64,000 nucleotides of DNA from Vagococcus fluvialis (GTDB lineage: Bacteria; Bacillota; Bacilli; Lactobacillales; Vagococcaceae): NCBI RefSeq assembly GCF_003337315.1, contig NZ_QPJV01000005.1:1-64000 (forward strand), written 5' to 3'. The notes beneath the pieces are model-generated. The model saw only the letters and a list, made by a program, of their open reading frames with translations, did not search any database and had not been told where the DNA came from. Below are positions 9,434 through 18,705 of the stretch, piece by piece; the stretch's first letter is position 1, and the number at the start of each line of letters is the position of its first letter. The translations under genes and the position numbers were made by a program.

Positions 9434-10843
9434 TTAATTATTAGTTTGTAACCATGGCAGTGGCATTCCACGATTAACAACTTTTATTTCTAAGTCTTTA
9501 GAAATATTATAAAAATCTTTGTATTCAGTTTCTCTAACACCTGGATTAATTCCATCAAGATATTGTCCTAAAAATGGAAATGGCAGTTTTCTAACTTCTA
9601 CAACTTTTGTACCTTCTTCTTGAGCTGTTTTTATTTGATTAAGTCTTCTACTATTTTCAAATCCATTTATTCCATATAAAACAATATAAAATAAAGCAAC
9701 TGATATCATAATTTTTTTTGTCATCTGATTTAAAACATTAATTGATTTTATATTTGGTTCCAGTTCAGTCCAAAGTATACCTAATGAAATTCCTAACATC
9801 AAATAACTCAATAACACATTTCTTGGACCGAAAGGAGTTACTATTAAGAACGGAGCAACCATAATTATTGCTGAAAATAGAAATACCAAATAAAGTTCTC
9901 TATTATTTCCATCTAAATATTTTACACCTACATATATTAAAATGAAAAAGAATAATACAATCATTCCTAATTCTGCTATGAGCATATATAAAGGTTGTTG
10001 ATGATATGTAACACCTAAGTGATTTCGAATAATAAAATAGATATTAAAGAAAACTAAGTATCCACCTAAGTATTTATTCTTCTTTAATAAAAAGTAAATT
10101 ACTACCGAGAATAATGCCATTAAAATAAAATTATCCTTGATGACTAACTCAGACCAATCCTGTAATAAATGCTTAAATAATTCTCCAAAGTATACATTAG
10201 TTAATCCTCTAGATGAGTCTGAATGGTATGCTGCATTCTGCATCATTATCCAAAAACCAATTAATGCCCCACTTAACCAAGCAATTGAAGGTACAATTTT
10301 CTTTTTGTCTATGAAAAAACTAACCAAAAGTATTAGTCCGCTAATAATAATATTAGCAGTTGATACATTTTCCGCAAAAAATTGGCTGCCAAATGACAGT
10401 ATAAAAATACTAATTGAAACAAACCACCTAGATTCAACTTTATAAATTAAAAAGAAGATCGTTAATACTATTAAAGATGACACATTGTAATTAGCAAAAC
10501 CTGAAAACCAACCAAAAGTTTGTCTAAAAATGCCAATTGGTATCGCTAGTAAAATTAATATTATATATTGCATCTTCACTTTATCAGATAGTAGTTTAGA
10601 CATCACAAATGCAATACCTGTATTAATCAATGTATATAAAATTACTCTAAGTATTGTAAATCTTGTGATTGCCATTATTATTATATTACCTAAATATCTG
10701 CCATTATATCCTTGGAAGTTATTTGCTAATTGATTCATTCCAGAACTACTTCCCCAAAAAAAGTCATCCCACGATAATGTAACAACTATAGATAGAATAA
10801 ATACAAAAAAAGCATATATCCAAATAGATTTAATCTTACTCAT
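9434..10843 (-). CDS. Large polytopic membrane protein, GT-C-like (possibly DUF6056)
   Basis: The 469-residue protein has about eleven hydrophobic segments. The first outer loop carries SWDDFFWG and then YNGRYLGN (about 25-53), and the C-terminal 60 residues form a soluble tail. A DD/DE pair in the first loop and a GRYLGN-like motif are what I associate with the DUF6056-type or GtrC-like membrane proteins. These are thought to transfer sugars from undecaprenyl phosphate to envelope polymers. The family call is from memory and uncertain; the topology is clear. It is followed by the GtrB-like GT2, and AGGAGG precedes its ATG. It sits just downstream of the two GW autolysin genes, behind a hairpin. 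Confidence 0.55.
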   Translation of the reverse strand: MSKIKSIWIYAFFVFILSIVVTLSWDDFFWGSSSGMNQLANNFQGYNGRYLGNIIIMAITRFTILRVILYTLINTGIAFVMSKLLSDKVKMQYIILILLAIPIGIFRQTFGWFSGFANYNVSSLIVLTIFFLIYKVESRWFVSISIFILSFGSQFFAENVSTANIIISGLILLVSFFIDKKKIVPSIAWLSGALIGFWIMMQNAAYHSDSSRGLTNVYFGELFKHLLQDWSELVIKDNFILMALFSVVIYFLLKKNKYLGGYLVFFNIYFIIRNHLGVTYHQQPLYMLIAELGMIVLFFFILIYVGVKYLDGNNRELYLVFLFSAIIMVAPFLIVTPFGPRNVLLSYLMLGISLGILWTELEPNIKSINVLNQMTKKIMISVALFYIVLYGINGFENSRRLNQIKTAQEEGTKVVEVRKLPFPFLGQYLDGINPGVRETEYKDFYNISKDLEIKVVNRGMPLPWLQTNN

Positions 10844-10860
10844 TTTTTCCTCCTCATAAC

Positions 10861-10911
10861 AAATACTATCTTTCTAATTCTAATGGATATAGAATTAAAA
10901 AGATAGTATTT
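10861..10911 (-). terminator. Long hairpin between the lysozyme and membrane-protein genes
   Basis: Outer arms of 13 bp (AAATACTATCTTT at 10861-10873, complement at 10899-10911) flank inner arms TAATTCT/AGAATTA. The T tract after it on the minus strand is short (TTTG), and the next gene starts 18 bases later. It may be a weak terminator or a processing site rather than a full stop. Confidence 0.5.
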
Positions 10912-10939
10912 TTATGTAATTTAATTGGGTGATACTAGC

Positions 10940-13909
10940 TTATTTTTTTATATCTGAAGACTTAATCCAGCCGACCTTTTTAGTATTATTTTGAGTATAT
11001 TCGCCATAATACCATAATCCGTAACCTGTTTTTGCCGATTTCGATGTTTTAAATTCTTTATTTTTGAATCCTGATGTTGTCCCTATTTTTTTTGTATCTG
11101 CTGTATATGGACTATCGTACACTGCACCGTTCTCATTGATAATTGTAAATAAACTATTTTCATTTTTTTCTTCAATAATGCTTTGAGTATCTGTTGATTT
11201 TATCCAACCCACTTTTTTTATACCTGATTTTACATATGAAAATTCATACCATTCTCCAAAAGATGTTGTAGATTTAGCTGTTAGATCGATTACTTGACCA
11301 GACATTCCTGTTGTCACATCTTGTCTTTTTACGCCTTCTACATAGGGTTTCTCATAAATTGCTCCATTATTGTTCATAATGAATGTTTTATCTGTTATTG
11401 GAGTGATAACATTTAAATTATTATCAAGATCTACTGACTTAATCCAGCCGACTTTTTTAGTATTATTTTGAGTGTATTCACCATAATACCACAATCCATA
11501 ACCTGTTTTAGCTGATTTTGATACTTTAAATTCTTTATTTTTGAATCCTTCTGTTGTTCCTATTTTTTGAGTACTTGCTGTATAAGGGCTATCATAAACA
11601 GCTCCTTTTTCATTGATAATTGAAAAAACTTGATTTTCTTTTGCCTCTTCAATGATACTTTGAGTGTCTGTTGATTTTATCCAACCCACTTTTTTTATAC
11701 CTGATTTGACATATGAAAATTCATACCATTCTCCAAAAAATGTTGTAGATTTAGCTGTTAGATCGATTACTTGACCAGACATTCCTGTTGTCACATCTTG
11801 TCTTTTTACGCCTTCTACATAAGGTTTCTCATAGATTGCCCCATTATTATTTATAATAAATGTTTTATCTGATATCGGAGTAGTTACAACTATATTATCA
11901 GTTAAGTCAGTTGTATTAATCCAACCTGATTTTTTTTCTTTATCTTGTATATATGTACCAAAATACCATAATCCGTAACCTGTTAAAGCTGATTTAGACA
12001 CTTTGAATTCTTTATTTTTAAATCCATTTGTTGTTCCTATTTTTTGAGTACTTGCAGTATAAGGTGTATCATATACTGCTCCATTTTCATTAGATATATA
12101 TAACATTTTATTTTCTTTTTTTTCATCAATGGTGTTCATAGTATCTGTTGATTTTATCCAACCAGTCTTTTTCAAACCTGATTTTACATATGAAAATTTA
12201 TACCACTCACCAAAAGTTGTATCTGATTTTGCAGTCAAATCAATAACTTGACCATCCATACCAGTTGTTACATCTTGTCTTTTTACACCTTCTACATAGG
12301 GTTTCTCATAAATAGCAGCATTTCCATTAATAATAAATGTTTTATCACTAATTGGAGTAATTACTACCAATTCATTAACTAAATCTGTTGATTTTATCCA
12401 GCCAGATTTTTTAGTATTATCTTGTTCATAGTTACCAAAATACCATACACCATAACCAGTTTTTGCTGATTTTGATACTTTAAATTCTTTGTTTTTAATA
12501 TTAGCTGTTGTTCCTATTTTTTTTGTTGTTTCAGTGTAAGGTGTATCATACACTGCTCCATTTTCTAGATTAACATATAATAATTGATCTATTTCTTTTT
12601 CTTCAATGATATCTTGAATGTCAGTTGATTTTAACCAACCGACTTTATTTATACCTGCTTTTACGTATGAAAATTGATACCACAAGCCATAACCTGTTTC
12701 AGATTGAGCTGTAATATCTATCATTTGATTCAACATACCCTCAGTAGTGTCTTGTCTGATAGTTCCTGAAATGTAAGGTTCGTTATAGATAGCTCCTAAA
12801 TCATTTACAATAAAGGTCTTCTTAGTAATTGGATAGATATCGTATTTTAAAGGAGTTGAAAAAGTATTTGAGTAATCTATATTTGTATCAAATATTCTAT
12901 TTTTTTGGCTATCACCTACAAAATGAGTTGAACTTCCCCATTGCCATGCAGATGACTCTTGATGTAGTAAATTATTTTTGGAAGGTGAGTACGGGAACTC
13001 TGCTTTCCAAGATGATAAGTCTCCACCTAATCTAGCCATATCTAAAATTGTAGGTGTAAACCAACTTGCCATACTATAATGAACAACTCTCTTAAAGCCA
13101 AATTCATTTTCTAACGTAGAAGCAAAATAAATTGAGTTTTCTGTAATTCTTCCGTTATTCATAGTTGATTTTTCAGCATCATTTACCATAACTGTACTAC
13201 TATCAAGTCCGAAATCCTTAGCAGCTTTAGCAAAAAAACGCGCTTCAACAATTGCCGAGTCTTTGTTCATAAAGTGACTAAAATGGTACGCACTTACCTT
13301 TAACCCTGCGGCTTTAGCATTATTAATTTGGTTAGCTGCATTAGGGTTAATATAATTGGTAGACTCTGTTAACTTAACAACAACACCAGTAATTCCTTGT
13401 TTCTTCATATTTTGATAGTCAGCTACTGAAATGTTCCCTTGGTGAGAAGAAACATCTACAAAGTCAATTCTAGGAATACTTTGATTATTAGACTCAATTA
13501 CTCTAGGTTCACTAAAGGAAGCTCTTAGCTGTATCATACTATTAAAGCTACCTAACACATTTTGATTACTTTCATCTATTTCTGGCTGTTCATACTTTTC
13601 CATACCTGCTATTTCTTCTGGTTCAGGCTCTATTTCAATCCACTCACCATTAAAGAAAATTAATTCTGCTTCTTTTTCTTTTTTTGTTTCTACTATTTTT
13701 TCTACTTTTGAGTCTTCAGAAGATTCTTTACTAATTTCATCTTTATCAGAAAATATTGTCACTTCCATATCTCTAGATTCTTCTGACACATCTATCACTG
13801 TATCTTGTGAAGAAGATGTAGAACTAGATGTAATTACTTCTTCTGCCATAACTATGGATGGACTTAATAAAACTGTTAATGATGCATAAATGCTAATTTT
13901 CTTTTTCAT
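10940..13909 (-). CDS. Secreted GH25 lysozyme with eight GW wall-binding modules
   Basis: This 989-residue protein begins with a signal peptide (cleavage expected after VMA, about 22). A Ser/Glu-rich linker runs to about 140. The GH25 muramidase domain (about 147-350) carries DVSSHQG with the catalytic Asp at 152 and NDAE at 243-246. From about 357 to the end there are eight modules of about 78 residues, each ending in GW(I/L)KSTD. They alternate as two types, giving four AB pairs of about 159 codons. GW modules bind lipoteichoic acid or other anionic wall polymers, so this is probably an autolysin tethered to the wall. AAAGGAG precedes ATG, 16 bases after the NlpC-type lysin gene, so the two form an operon. 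Confidence 0.93.
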   Translation of the reverse strand: MKKKISIYASLTVLLSPSIVMAEEVITSSSTSSSQDTVIDVSEESRDMEVTIFSDKDEISKESSEDSKVEKIVETKKEKEAELIFFNGEWIEIEPEPEEIAGMEKYEQPEIDESNQNVLGSFNSMIQLRASFSEPRVIESNNQSIPRIDFVDVSSHQGNISVADYQNMKKQGITGVVVKLTESTNYINPNAANQINNAKAAGLKVSAYHFSHFMNKDSAIVEARFFAKAAKDFGLDSSTVMVNDAEKSTMNNGRITENSIYFASTLENEFGFKRVVHYSMASWFTPTILDMARLGGDLSSWKAEFPYSPSKNNLLHQESSAWQWGSSTHFVGDSQKNRIFDTNIDYSNTFSTPLKYDIYPITKKTFIVNDLGAIYNEPYISGTIRQDTTEGMLNQMIDITAQSETGYGLWYQFSYVKAGINKVGWLKSTDIQDIIEEKEIDQLLYVNLENGAVYDTPYTETTKKIGTTANIKNKEFKVSKSAKTGYGVWYFGNYEQDNTKKSGWIKSTDLVNELVVITPISDKTFIINGNAAIYEKPYVEGVKRQDVTTGMDGQVIDLTAKSDTTFGEWYKFSYVKSGLKKTGWIKSTDTMNTIDEKKENKMLYISNENGAVYDTPYTASTQKIGTTNGFKNKEFKVSKSALTGYGLWYFGTYIQDKEKKSGWINTTDLTDNIVVTTPISDKTFIINNNGAIYEKPYVEGVKRQDVTTGMSGQVIDLTAKSTTFFGEWYEFSYVKSGIKKVGWIKSTDTQSIIEEAKENQVFSIINEKGAVYDSPYTASTQKIGTTEGFKNKEFKVSKSAKTGYGLWYYGEYTQNNTKKVGWIKSVDLDNNLNVITPITDKTFIMNNNGAIYEKPYVEGVKRQDVTTGMSGQVIDLTAKSTTSFGEWYEFSYVKSGIKKVGWIKSTDTQSIIEEKNENSLFTIINENGAVYDSPYTADTKKIGTTSGFKNKEFKTSKSAKTGYGLWYYGEYTQNNTKKVGWIKSSDIKK
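10943..12838 (-). repeat. Four tandem GW double-module repeats (about 477 bp each) in the lysozyme gene
   Basis: The units are highly similar at DNA level. For example, the stretch starting near 11190 recurs almost base for base near 11667, a spacing of 477 bp. The middle copies are closest to each other, which points to recent duplication or gene conversion, and the array is a likely site of copy-number change and assembly error. Confidence 0.85.
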
Positions 13910-13925
13910 TTAGATAAATACTCCT

Positions 13926-16900
13926 TTATTTTGTTAGATCGTTTTCAAAAAAATCTGTTGATTTTATCCAACCTATTTTTCTTAGGTTATTTTTCTTATA
14001 CTCGGTTTGGAACCATACACCAGACTCTGTTACAGCTCTAGCAGTTACTTGAGATTCTGTATCCTTTAATCCATTTAGATTATCAATTTTTTTAGTAACT
14101 CCTGATATAAATGGTGAATCATAAATTGCGCCTATATCTTTATTAATTCTTTTAGTTTCAGTAATTAGTTCATAATCAATATAGTTATCTAAATCCGTTG
14201 ATTTTATCCAACCTTTTTGGTTATTACTTAATTTTGATTCATACCAAGTTCCATATTTTGTTGTCGCTACTGCACTAACTTCTACTGAATGATTTAGCAT
14301 ATTAGTTAGATTCCCAATTTTTTTGGTCTTTCCTTCTTCGTACGGGCTATCATACAAAGCTCCTAGATTTTTATTAATCAACTTACGTGTATTTAAATCT
14401 TTGTAATCAATGTAATTAGCTAAATCTGTGGATTTTACCCAACCATTGATTTCTTTTCCTGAGCTTATTTGACTTATATGATACCAAGTTCCATATCCCG
14501 TTGTTGTGACATGATTCAATTCTACAGTTTCATGATAAATAGGTGTTGTTTTTCCTATTTCTTTGGTTTCATTTGGACCTAAATAAGCAGAATCATAAAT
14601 CACACCATTTTTATTACTAATACTTTTTTGTTCTGCTATTTTTTTATCATCGATTTTATCATCTAAATCTGTGGATTTTATCCAACCTTTTTGATTATTA
14701 CTTAATTTTGCTTCATACCAAACGCCATATTTTGTTGTTGCTACTGCACTAATTTCTACCGACTGATTTAACATATTGTTTAAATTACCAAGTTTCTTTG
14801 TTTTTCCTTCTTCGTATGGGCTATCATACAAAGCTCCTAGATTTTTATTAATCAACTTACGTGTATTTAAATCTTTGTAATCAATGTAATTAGCTAAATC
14901 TGTGGATTTTATCCATCCATCTACTTCATTCCCAGAAGTTGTTTTTGTCATATGATACCAAGTTCCATAACCAGTCGTTGTAACATGATCTAATTCTACC
15001 GTTTCACGATAGATAGATGTTATTTTACCAATCTCTTTAGTATTATTTGGACCTAAATAAGCAGAATCATAGATGATTCCATTTTTAATAACAACACTCT
15101 TTTGTTCAGCTATTTTTTTATCATTTATTTTATCATCTAAATCTGTGGATTTTATCCATCCTTTTTGATTATTACTTAATTTTGATTCGTACCAAGAACC
15201 ATATTTTGTTGTTGCAACTGCACTAATTTCTACTGACTGATTTAACATATTGTTTAAATTACCAATTTTCTTTGTTTTTCCCTCTACATAAGGTGTGTCA
15301 TACAATGCCCCAACATTTTTATTAATAATTTTTCTTGTGTTTAATTGATTAAAATCTGTAAACTCTCCTAAATCAGTTTCCTTTACCCAGCCTTCCAAAA
15401 TATCTGATTCAATCCTATACCAATGGCCATAACCTGTATAAGCTTCCTCAACTGCTTTTAGATTTTCTCCTAAATAAATAGATGTATTACCTATTTTTTT
15501 ACTTTCTGTAGAACTAGTGTAAGGTGAATCATAAACTACTCCGTTACCTTTATTAACACTAAATTCTCTATTTACTACTCGTTGATCAAGTACTTTTTCT
15601 ACCTCAGCTGTTTTCAACCATCCTTTTTGATAACGTCCTCCCTCATAAAAACCAACATTATACCACTCACCATATCCAGTTTTTGCCTTTTCAGTAATAT
15701 CTATCGGCAGTTTTCGTTGATTATTTAAAACTTTTAGCCTCTTCACTCCATTAAAATAAGGTTGTTCATAGAGTGCTGCTGTATTAGTATTTAGTAATAA
15801 TTTATCTGATTGTTTTTGTCGGTCAATAACATCTACTAATTCAGTTGCCTGTACCCAACCAGAACGTTTTTGACCGTTTTTAGAATAGCTAATTTCTTGC
15901 CAAACACCATGTCCATTTTTCACTTCACGTGATACATGAACTTGGTTATGATACATTCCACTCATGGAATCTACTGATTTATCTCCAGTGTTATATGGTC
16001 TTGAATAAACTGCTGCATTTGTCTTTTCAACAAATCTTTCATTATTCATTTGTTTATCGTATTGAACAGCATTTTTATCATTTCCTAATTTGAATAAGTA
16101 TATTTTTGTAAATGGCGTAGCAGACTTTATATTACTTTTGATGTTTTTATCATAAGAATGCCACATCAAATTTTCATTAGAACGACTCCCCCAGAAAAAA
16201 CCAATATGACAATCATATCCTGGTTTTGTATAATCTGGCTCAAAATAAATAACATCGCCTTTTTCAGCTTTACCACTTGCTAGTAATTCATTAACTGAGT
16301 TAAATGCATAATTTTCTGTGTTTGGTCTCAGCGCATCTCTCCAGTTATATGCGTTACAAACATCTCCCCATGCATTTGCCACATTAGTAATTCTTCTTAA
16401 ATCGCCACCAGCTCTCTGAAAAGCTGTAGCAACAAAACCAGTACAGTTAAAACCTTGTCCATATTTATTAGGGGCTCCATTCGGACTCATACACTGAACA
16501 CTTGGTACCCATAAGCCTCTAAAAGGAGTACCTAAGTAAAAATTGTCATATTCATGTTTTTGTAACTCACTTAGTAGCTGAGCTTTAGTTATTCCTAAAA
16601 ATTGAGCAACTCCCATTTTTTGAGCAGCACGACTTGAAAAAGCCTGAATATCTTCAATTCCCTCATGCTCTACTTGATTATAATCTGTATGTTGTTTTAA
16701 ATATTCTAAAACTTCTTGATACTCTTCTGGAGTTTTTGCTTTCAATGCTAATTCTTCCATATATTTTAACAAATCTTCATTAGTTAATTCTTTTTCTTTT
16801 GTCTTAATTTCCTCTATTTCTGAACTAGTCGTGCTTTGAACTGATTCAGTATACCCTTCATTTTCTATAGAAGCACTTGCCATAGTTTCCTTAAAGAGTT

Positions 16901-17036
16901 CCTCACTCGATTGAATCGTTTCACTAATGACACTATCTTCTTTAACTCTACTTGGTTCAGTTAGTACCTCTGCTGCTGTTAGAGTCATAGGACATACCAA
17001 CATTCCTATTAATAAAACAACACTTCCTTTTTTCAT
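13926..17036 (-). CDS. Secreted NlpC/P60-type endopeptidase with nine GW modules
   Basis: The 1036-residue protein has a signal peptide (to about 21) and a Ser/Thr/Glu-rich helical linker. A cysteine-peptidase-like domain spans about 145-325: GQGFNCTGFVATAFQRAGG places the nucleophile at Cys198, and YDCHIGFFWG gives His277. This is the NlpC/P60 layout for cutting peptidoglycan stem peptides, although a CHAP-like amidase cannot be excluded by eye. Nine GW modules (about 330-1036) follow, with modules 4 to 8 alternating in two types. AAAGGTGG precedes the start. It is the first gene of the lysin pair, suggesting glycan-cutting and peptide-cutting enzymes made together. Confidence 0.88.
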   Translation of the reverse strand: MKKGSVVLLIGMLVCPMTLTAAEVLTEPSRVKEDSVISETIQSSEELFKETMASASIENEGYTESVQSTTSSEIEEIKTKEKELTNEDLLKYMEELALKAKTPEEYQEVLEYLKQHTDYNQVEHEGIEDIQAFSSRAAQKMGVAQFLGITKAQLLSELQKHEYDNFYLGTPFRGLWVPSVQCMSPNGAPNKYGQGFNCTGFVATAFQRAGGDLRRITNVANAWGDVCNAYNWRDALRPNTENYAFNSVNELLASGKAEKGDVIYFEPDYTKPGYDCHIGFFWGSRSNENLMWHSYDKNIKSNIKSATPFTKIYLFKLGNDKNAVQYDKQMNNERFVEKTNAAVYSRPYNTGDKSVDSMSGMYHNQVHVSREVKNGHGVWQEISYSKNGQKRSGWVQATELVDVIDRQKQSDKLLLNTNTAALYEQPYFNGVKRLKVLNNQRKLPIDITEKAKTGYGEWYNVGFYEGGRYQKGWLKTAEVEKVLDQRVVNREFSVNKGNGVVYDSPYTSSTESKKIGNTSIYLGENLKAVEEAYTGYGHWYRIESDILEGWVKETDLGEFTDFNQLNTRKIINKNVGALYDTPYVEGKTKKIGNLNNMLNQSVEISAVATTKYGSWYESKLSNNQKGWIKSTDLDDKINDKKIAEQKSVVIKNGIIYDSAYLGPNNTKEIGKITSIYRETVELDHVTTTGYGTWYHMTKTTSGNEVDGWIKSTDLANYIDYKDLNTRKLINKNLGALYDSPYEEGKTKKLGNLNNMLNQSVEISAVATTKYGVWYEAKLSNNQKGWIKSTDLDDKIDDKKIAEQKSISNKNGVIYDSAYLGPNETKEIGKTTPIYHETVELNHVTTTGYGTWYHISQISSGKEINGWVKSTDLANYIDYKDLNTRKLINKNLGALYDSPYEEGKTKKIGNLTNMLNHSVEVSAVATTKYGTWYESKLSNNQKGWIKSTDLDNYIDYELITETKRINKDIGAIYDSPFISGVTKKIDNLNGLKDTESQVTARAVTESGVWFQTEYKKNNLRKIGWIKSTDFFENDLTK
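13940..16046 (-). repeat. GW-module array in the NlpC/P60-type gene
   Basis: Nine modules, of which 4 to 8 alternate in two types with a double-module spacing of about 474 bp. The DNA beginning at 14347 and at 14821 is identical for about 90 bases, so at least one pair was duplicated or converted recently. Confidence 0.85.
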
Positions 17037-17200
17037 TACATAACGCCACCTTTAAACTTAATAAGTCATATTATCTCATGAAAGTCGTTACAAAACTATA
17101 CCTTTTATTCATTTATATAAGAATATATTATGTTTGAAAAGTCATAAAATACAATATAGATTTTTTAAATAATATTTTGTTCTTTTTATTAAGATACAAA

Positions 17201-17224
17201 AAGAGAGTGATTTCTCACTCTCTT
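17201..17224 (-). terminator. Terminator after the CNNM-type gene
   Basis: A perfect 10-bp stem (AAGAGAGTGA / TCACTCTCTT) with loop TTTC is followed by TTTGTATCTT on the minus strand. It ends six bases before the stop at 17231. The 17037-17200 gap upstream of the lysin operon must hold that operon's promoter; only weak candidates (TTGTAT or TTGTAA with poor -10 boxes) are visible. Confidence 0.85.
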
Positions 17225-17230
17225 GCATCA

Positions 17231-18610
17231 TTAATCTTCTTTATCTTTTTCTTTATCTGTTAAACCTTTTAATTTACGATATTTATCTTCTTCTGGTTCT
17301 TCTTCAATTTCATGAACTTTGACTTTTATTTCTAACAAACGAGTGCCTTCAACTTTATGAGTTGTTAAAGTGACATGTTCTGCATCAATTGTTAAGGTTT
17401 CATCTTGTTCTGGAATAACGCCTAAAGCAGTAATTACATATCCTGCCATTGTATCTACGTCATTCATATTTAGAGTAGTACCAAAGATTTCATTAAAATC
17501 ATCAATTGGCATTTTAGCTTGGATAATATATTCATCCTCACCAATTGTTTCATATAGGCTTTCAACTGTTAATTCATCTGACTCATCATCAATTTCACCA
17601 ACAATTTCTTCTAATAAATCTTCTAAAGTTACTAAACCTACAACACCACCATACTCATCTAAAAGAATCGCCATATGGTTTTGAGTTCTTTTTAATTCAA
17701 TTAATAAATCATCAATAAAAATTGTTTCAGGAACAAATAAAGGTTCATGAATCACTTTTAATAAATCAAGGTTTTCAAATCCTGATTTTCTAGCTTCTTT
17801 TAATAAGTTTTTTAAATGTAAAATACCAATTACTTTATCTTTATCATCATCATAGACAGGTACACGTGAGAATGGGCTAGATAAGATTTCATCAATGTTC
17901 TCAGATGAGTCATGATGAATATCAATCATAAACGCTTCTGTACGAGGAACCATTACTTCACGAGCAAGTGTGGTATCCATATCGAAAATCCCCTTAACCA
18001 TACCTAACTCATCTTGGTCTAATACACCTTCGTTAGTTAAGATATAAGCCATCTCTTCACGAGTCATTTTTTCATTTTCATCGTCAAATTTCATTGGTGT
18101 AATACGGCTAATAAAGTTTGTTGATGCAGATAATAACCAAACAAATGGTTTCATTATCACACTTAAAGCTCTAATTGGGCCCATTACAATGCGAGCAACT
18201 TCCTCAGATTTGTTTAAAGCAATTCGTTTTGGATATAGTTCCCCAAATACAATTGAAATATATGTTAATAAAACTAATACAATCAATTGAGAGGCTTGTT
18301 TTGCCCAAGTTGCATCACCAAAAAGTGGTGCCAATTTTCTTGCAAATGAGTTAGCTAAAGACGCCCCTTGTAAAAGGGTAACTAAGGTAATACCAACTTG
18401 GATAGTTGATAAAAACATACCAGAATCATTTATAAGTCTTAGTAACTTAATAGAAGTTTTATCTCCTTCATCTGCTTTTGCCTCTACTCGGCTTTTGTTA
18501 ACCGAAACTACGGCCATTTCTGCTGCTGCAAAGAATGCATTTAACAGCGTTAATACTACTAATATAATCACATTGATTAAAATAGACTGACTATCAGGGT
18601 CAGCGTTCAT
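17231..18610 (-). CDS. CNNM/CorC-HlyC family membrane protein (DUF21-CBS-CBS)
   Basis: The protein has 459 residues from ATG at 18610. The DUF21 membrane domain has three to four helices and includes FFAAAEMAVVSVNKSRVE. A CBS pair follows (VMVPRTEAFMIDI... and NHMAILLDEYGGVVGLVTLEDLLEEIVGEI), then a C-terminal CorC_HlyC domain that binds FAD-like or nucleotide ligands in relatives. Family members are linked to magnesium or cobalt efflux and metal stress; the specific ion is unknown here. A longer frame begins at a TTG at 18655, but AGGAG lies 11 bases before the ATG, so the shorter form is preferred. It follows the AI-2E-type gene by about 95 bases on the same strand. Confidence 0.88.
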   Translation of the reverse strand: MNADPDSQSILINVIILVVLTLLNAFFAAAEMAVVSVNKSRVEAKADEGDKTSIKLLRLINDSGMFLSTIQVGITLVTLLQGASLANSFARKLAPLFGDATWAKQASQLIVLVLLTYISIVFGELYPKRIALNKSEEVARIVMGPIRALSVIMKPFVWLLSASTNFISRITPMKFDDENEKMTREEMAYILTNEGVLDQDELGMVKGIFDMDTTLAREVMVPRTEAFMIDIHHDSSENIDEILSSPFSRVPVYDDDKDKVIGILHLKNLLKEARKSGFENLDLLKVIHEPLFVPETIFIDDLLIELKRTQNHMAILLDEYGGVVGLVTLEDLLEEIVGEIDDESDELTVESLYETIGEDEYIIQAKMPIDDFNEIFGTTLNMNDVDTMAGYVITALGVIPEQDETLTIDAEHVTLTTHKVEGTRLLEIKVKVHEIEEEPEEDKYRKLKGLTDKEKDKED

Positions 18611-18705
18611 AAGCTTGTTCTCTCCTATCATTATTGATGAATTGCCCTTAGACAATTACCAGAAAATCGTATCATAAAACTAGGGTTTTGACAATTACAT
18701 TGACC

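Noticed and set aside
10943-12838. Possible CRISPR-like or satellite repeats
   Set aside because: The repeats are in-frame coding modules of about 78 residues with GW motifs, with no short direct repeats and unique spacers.
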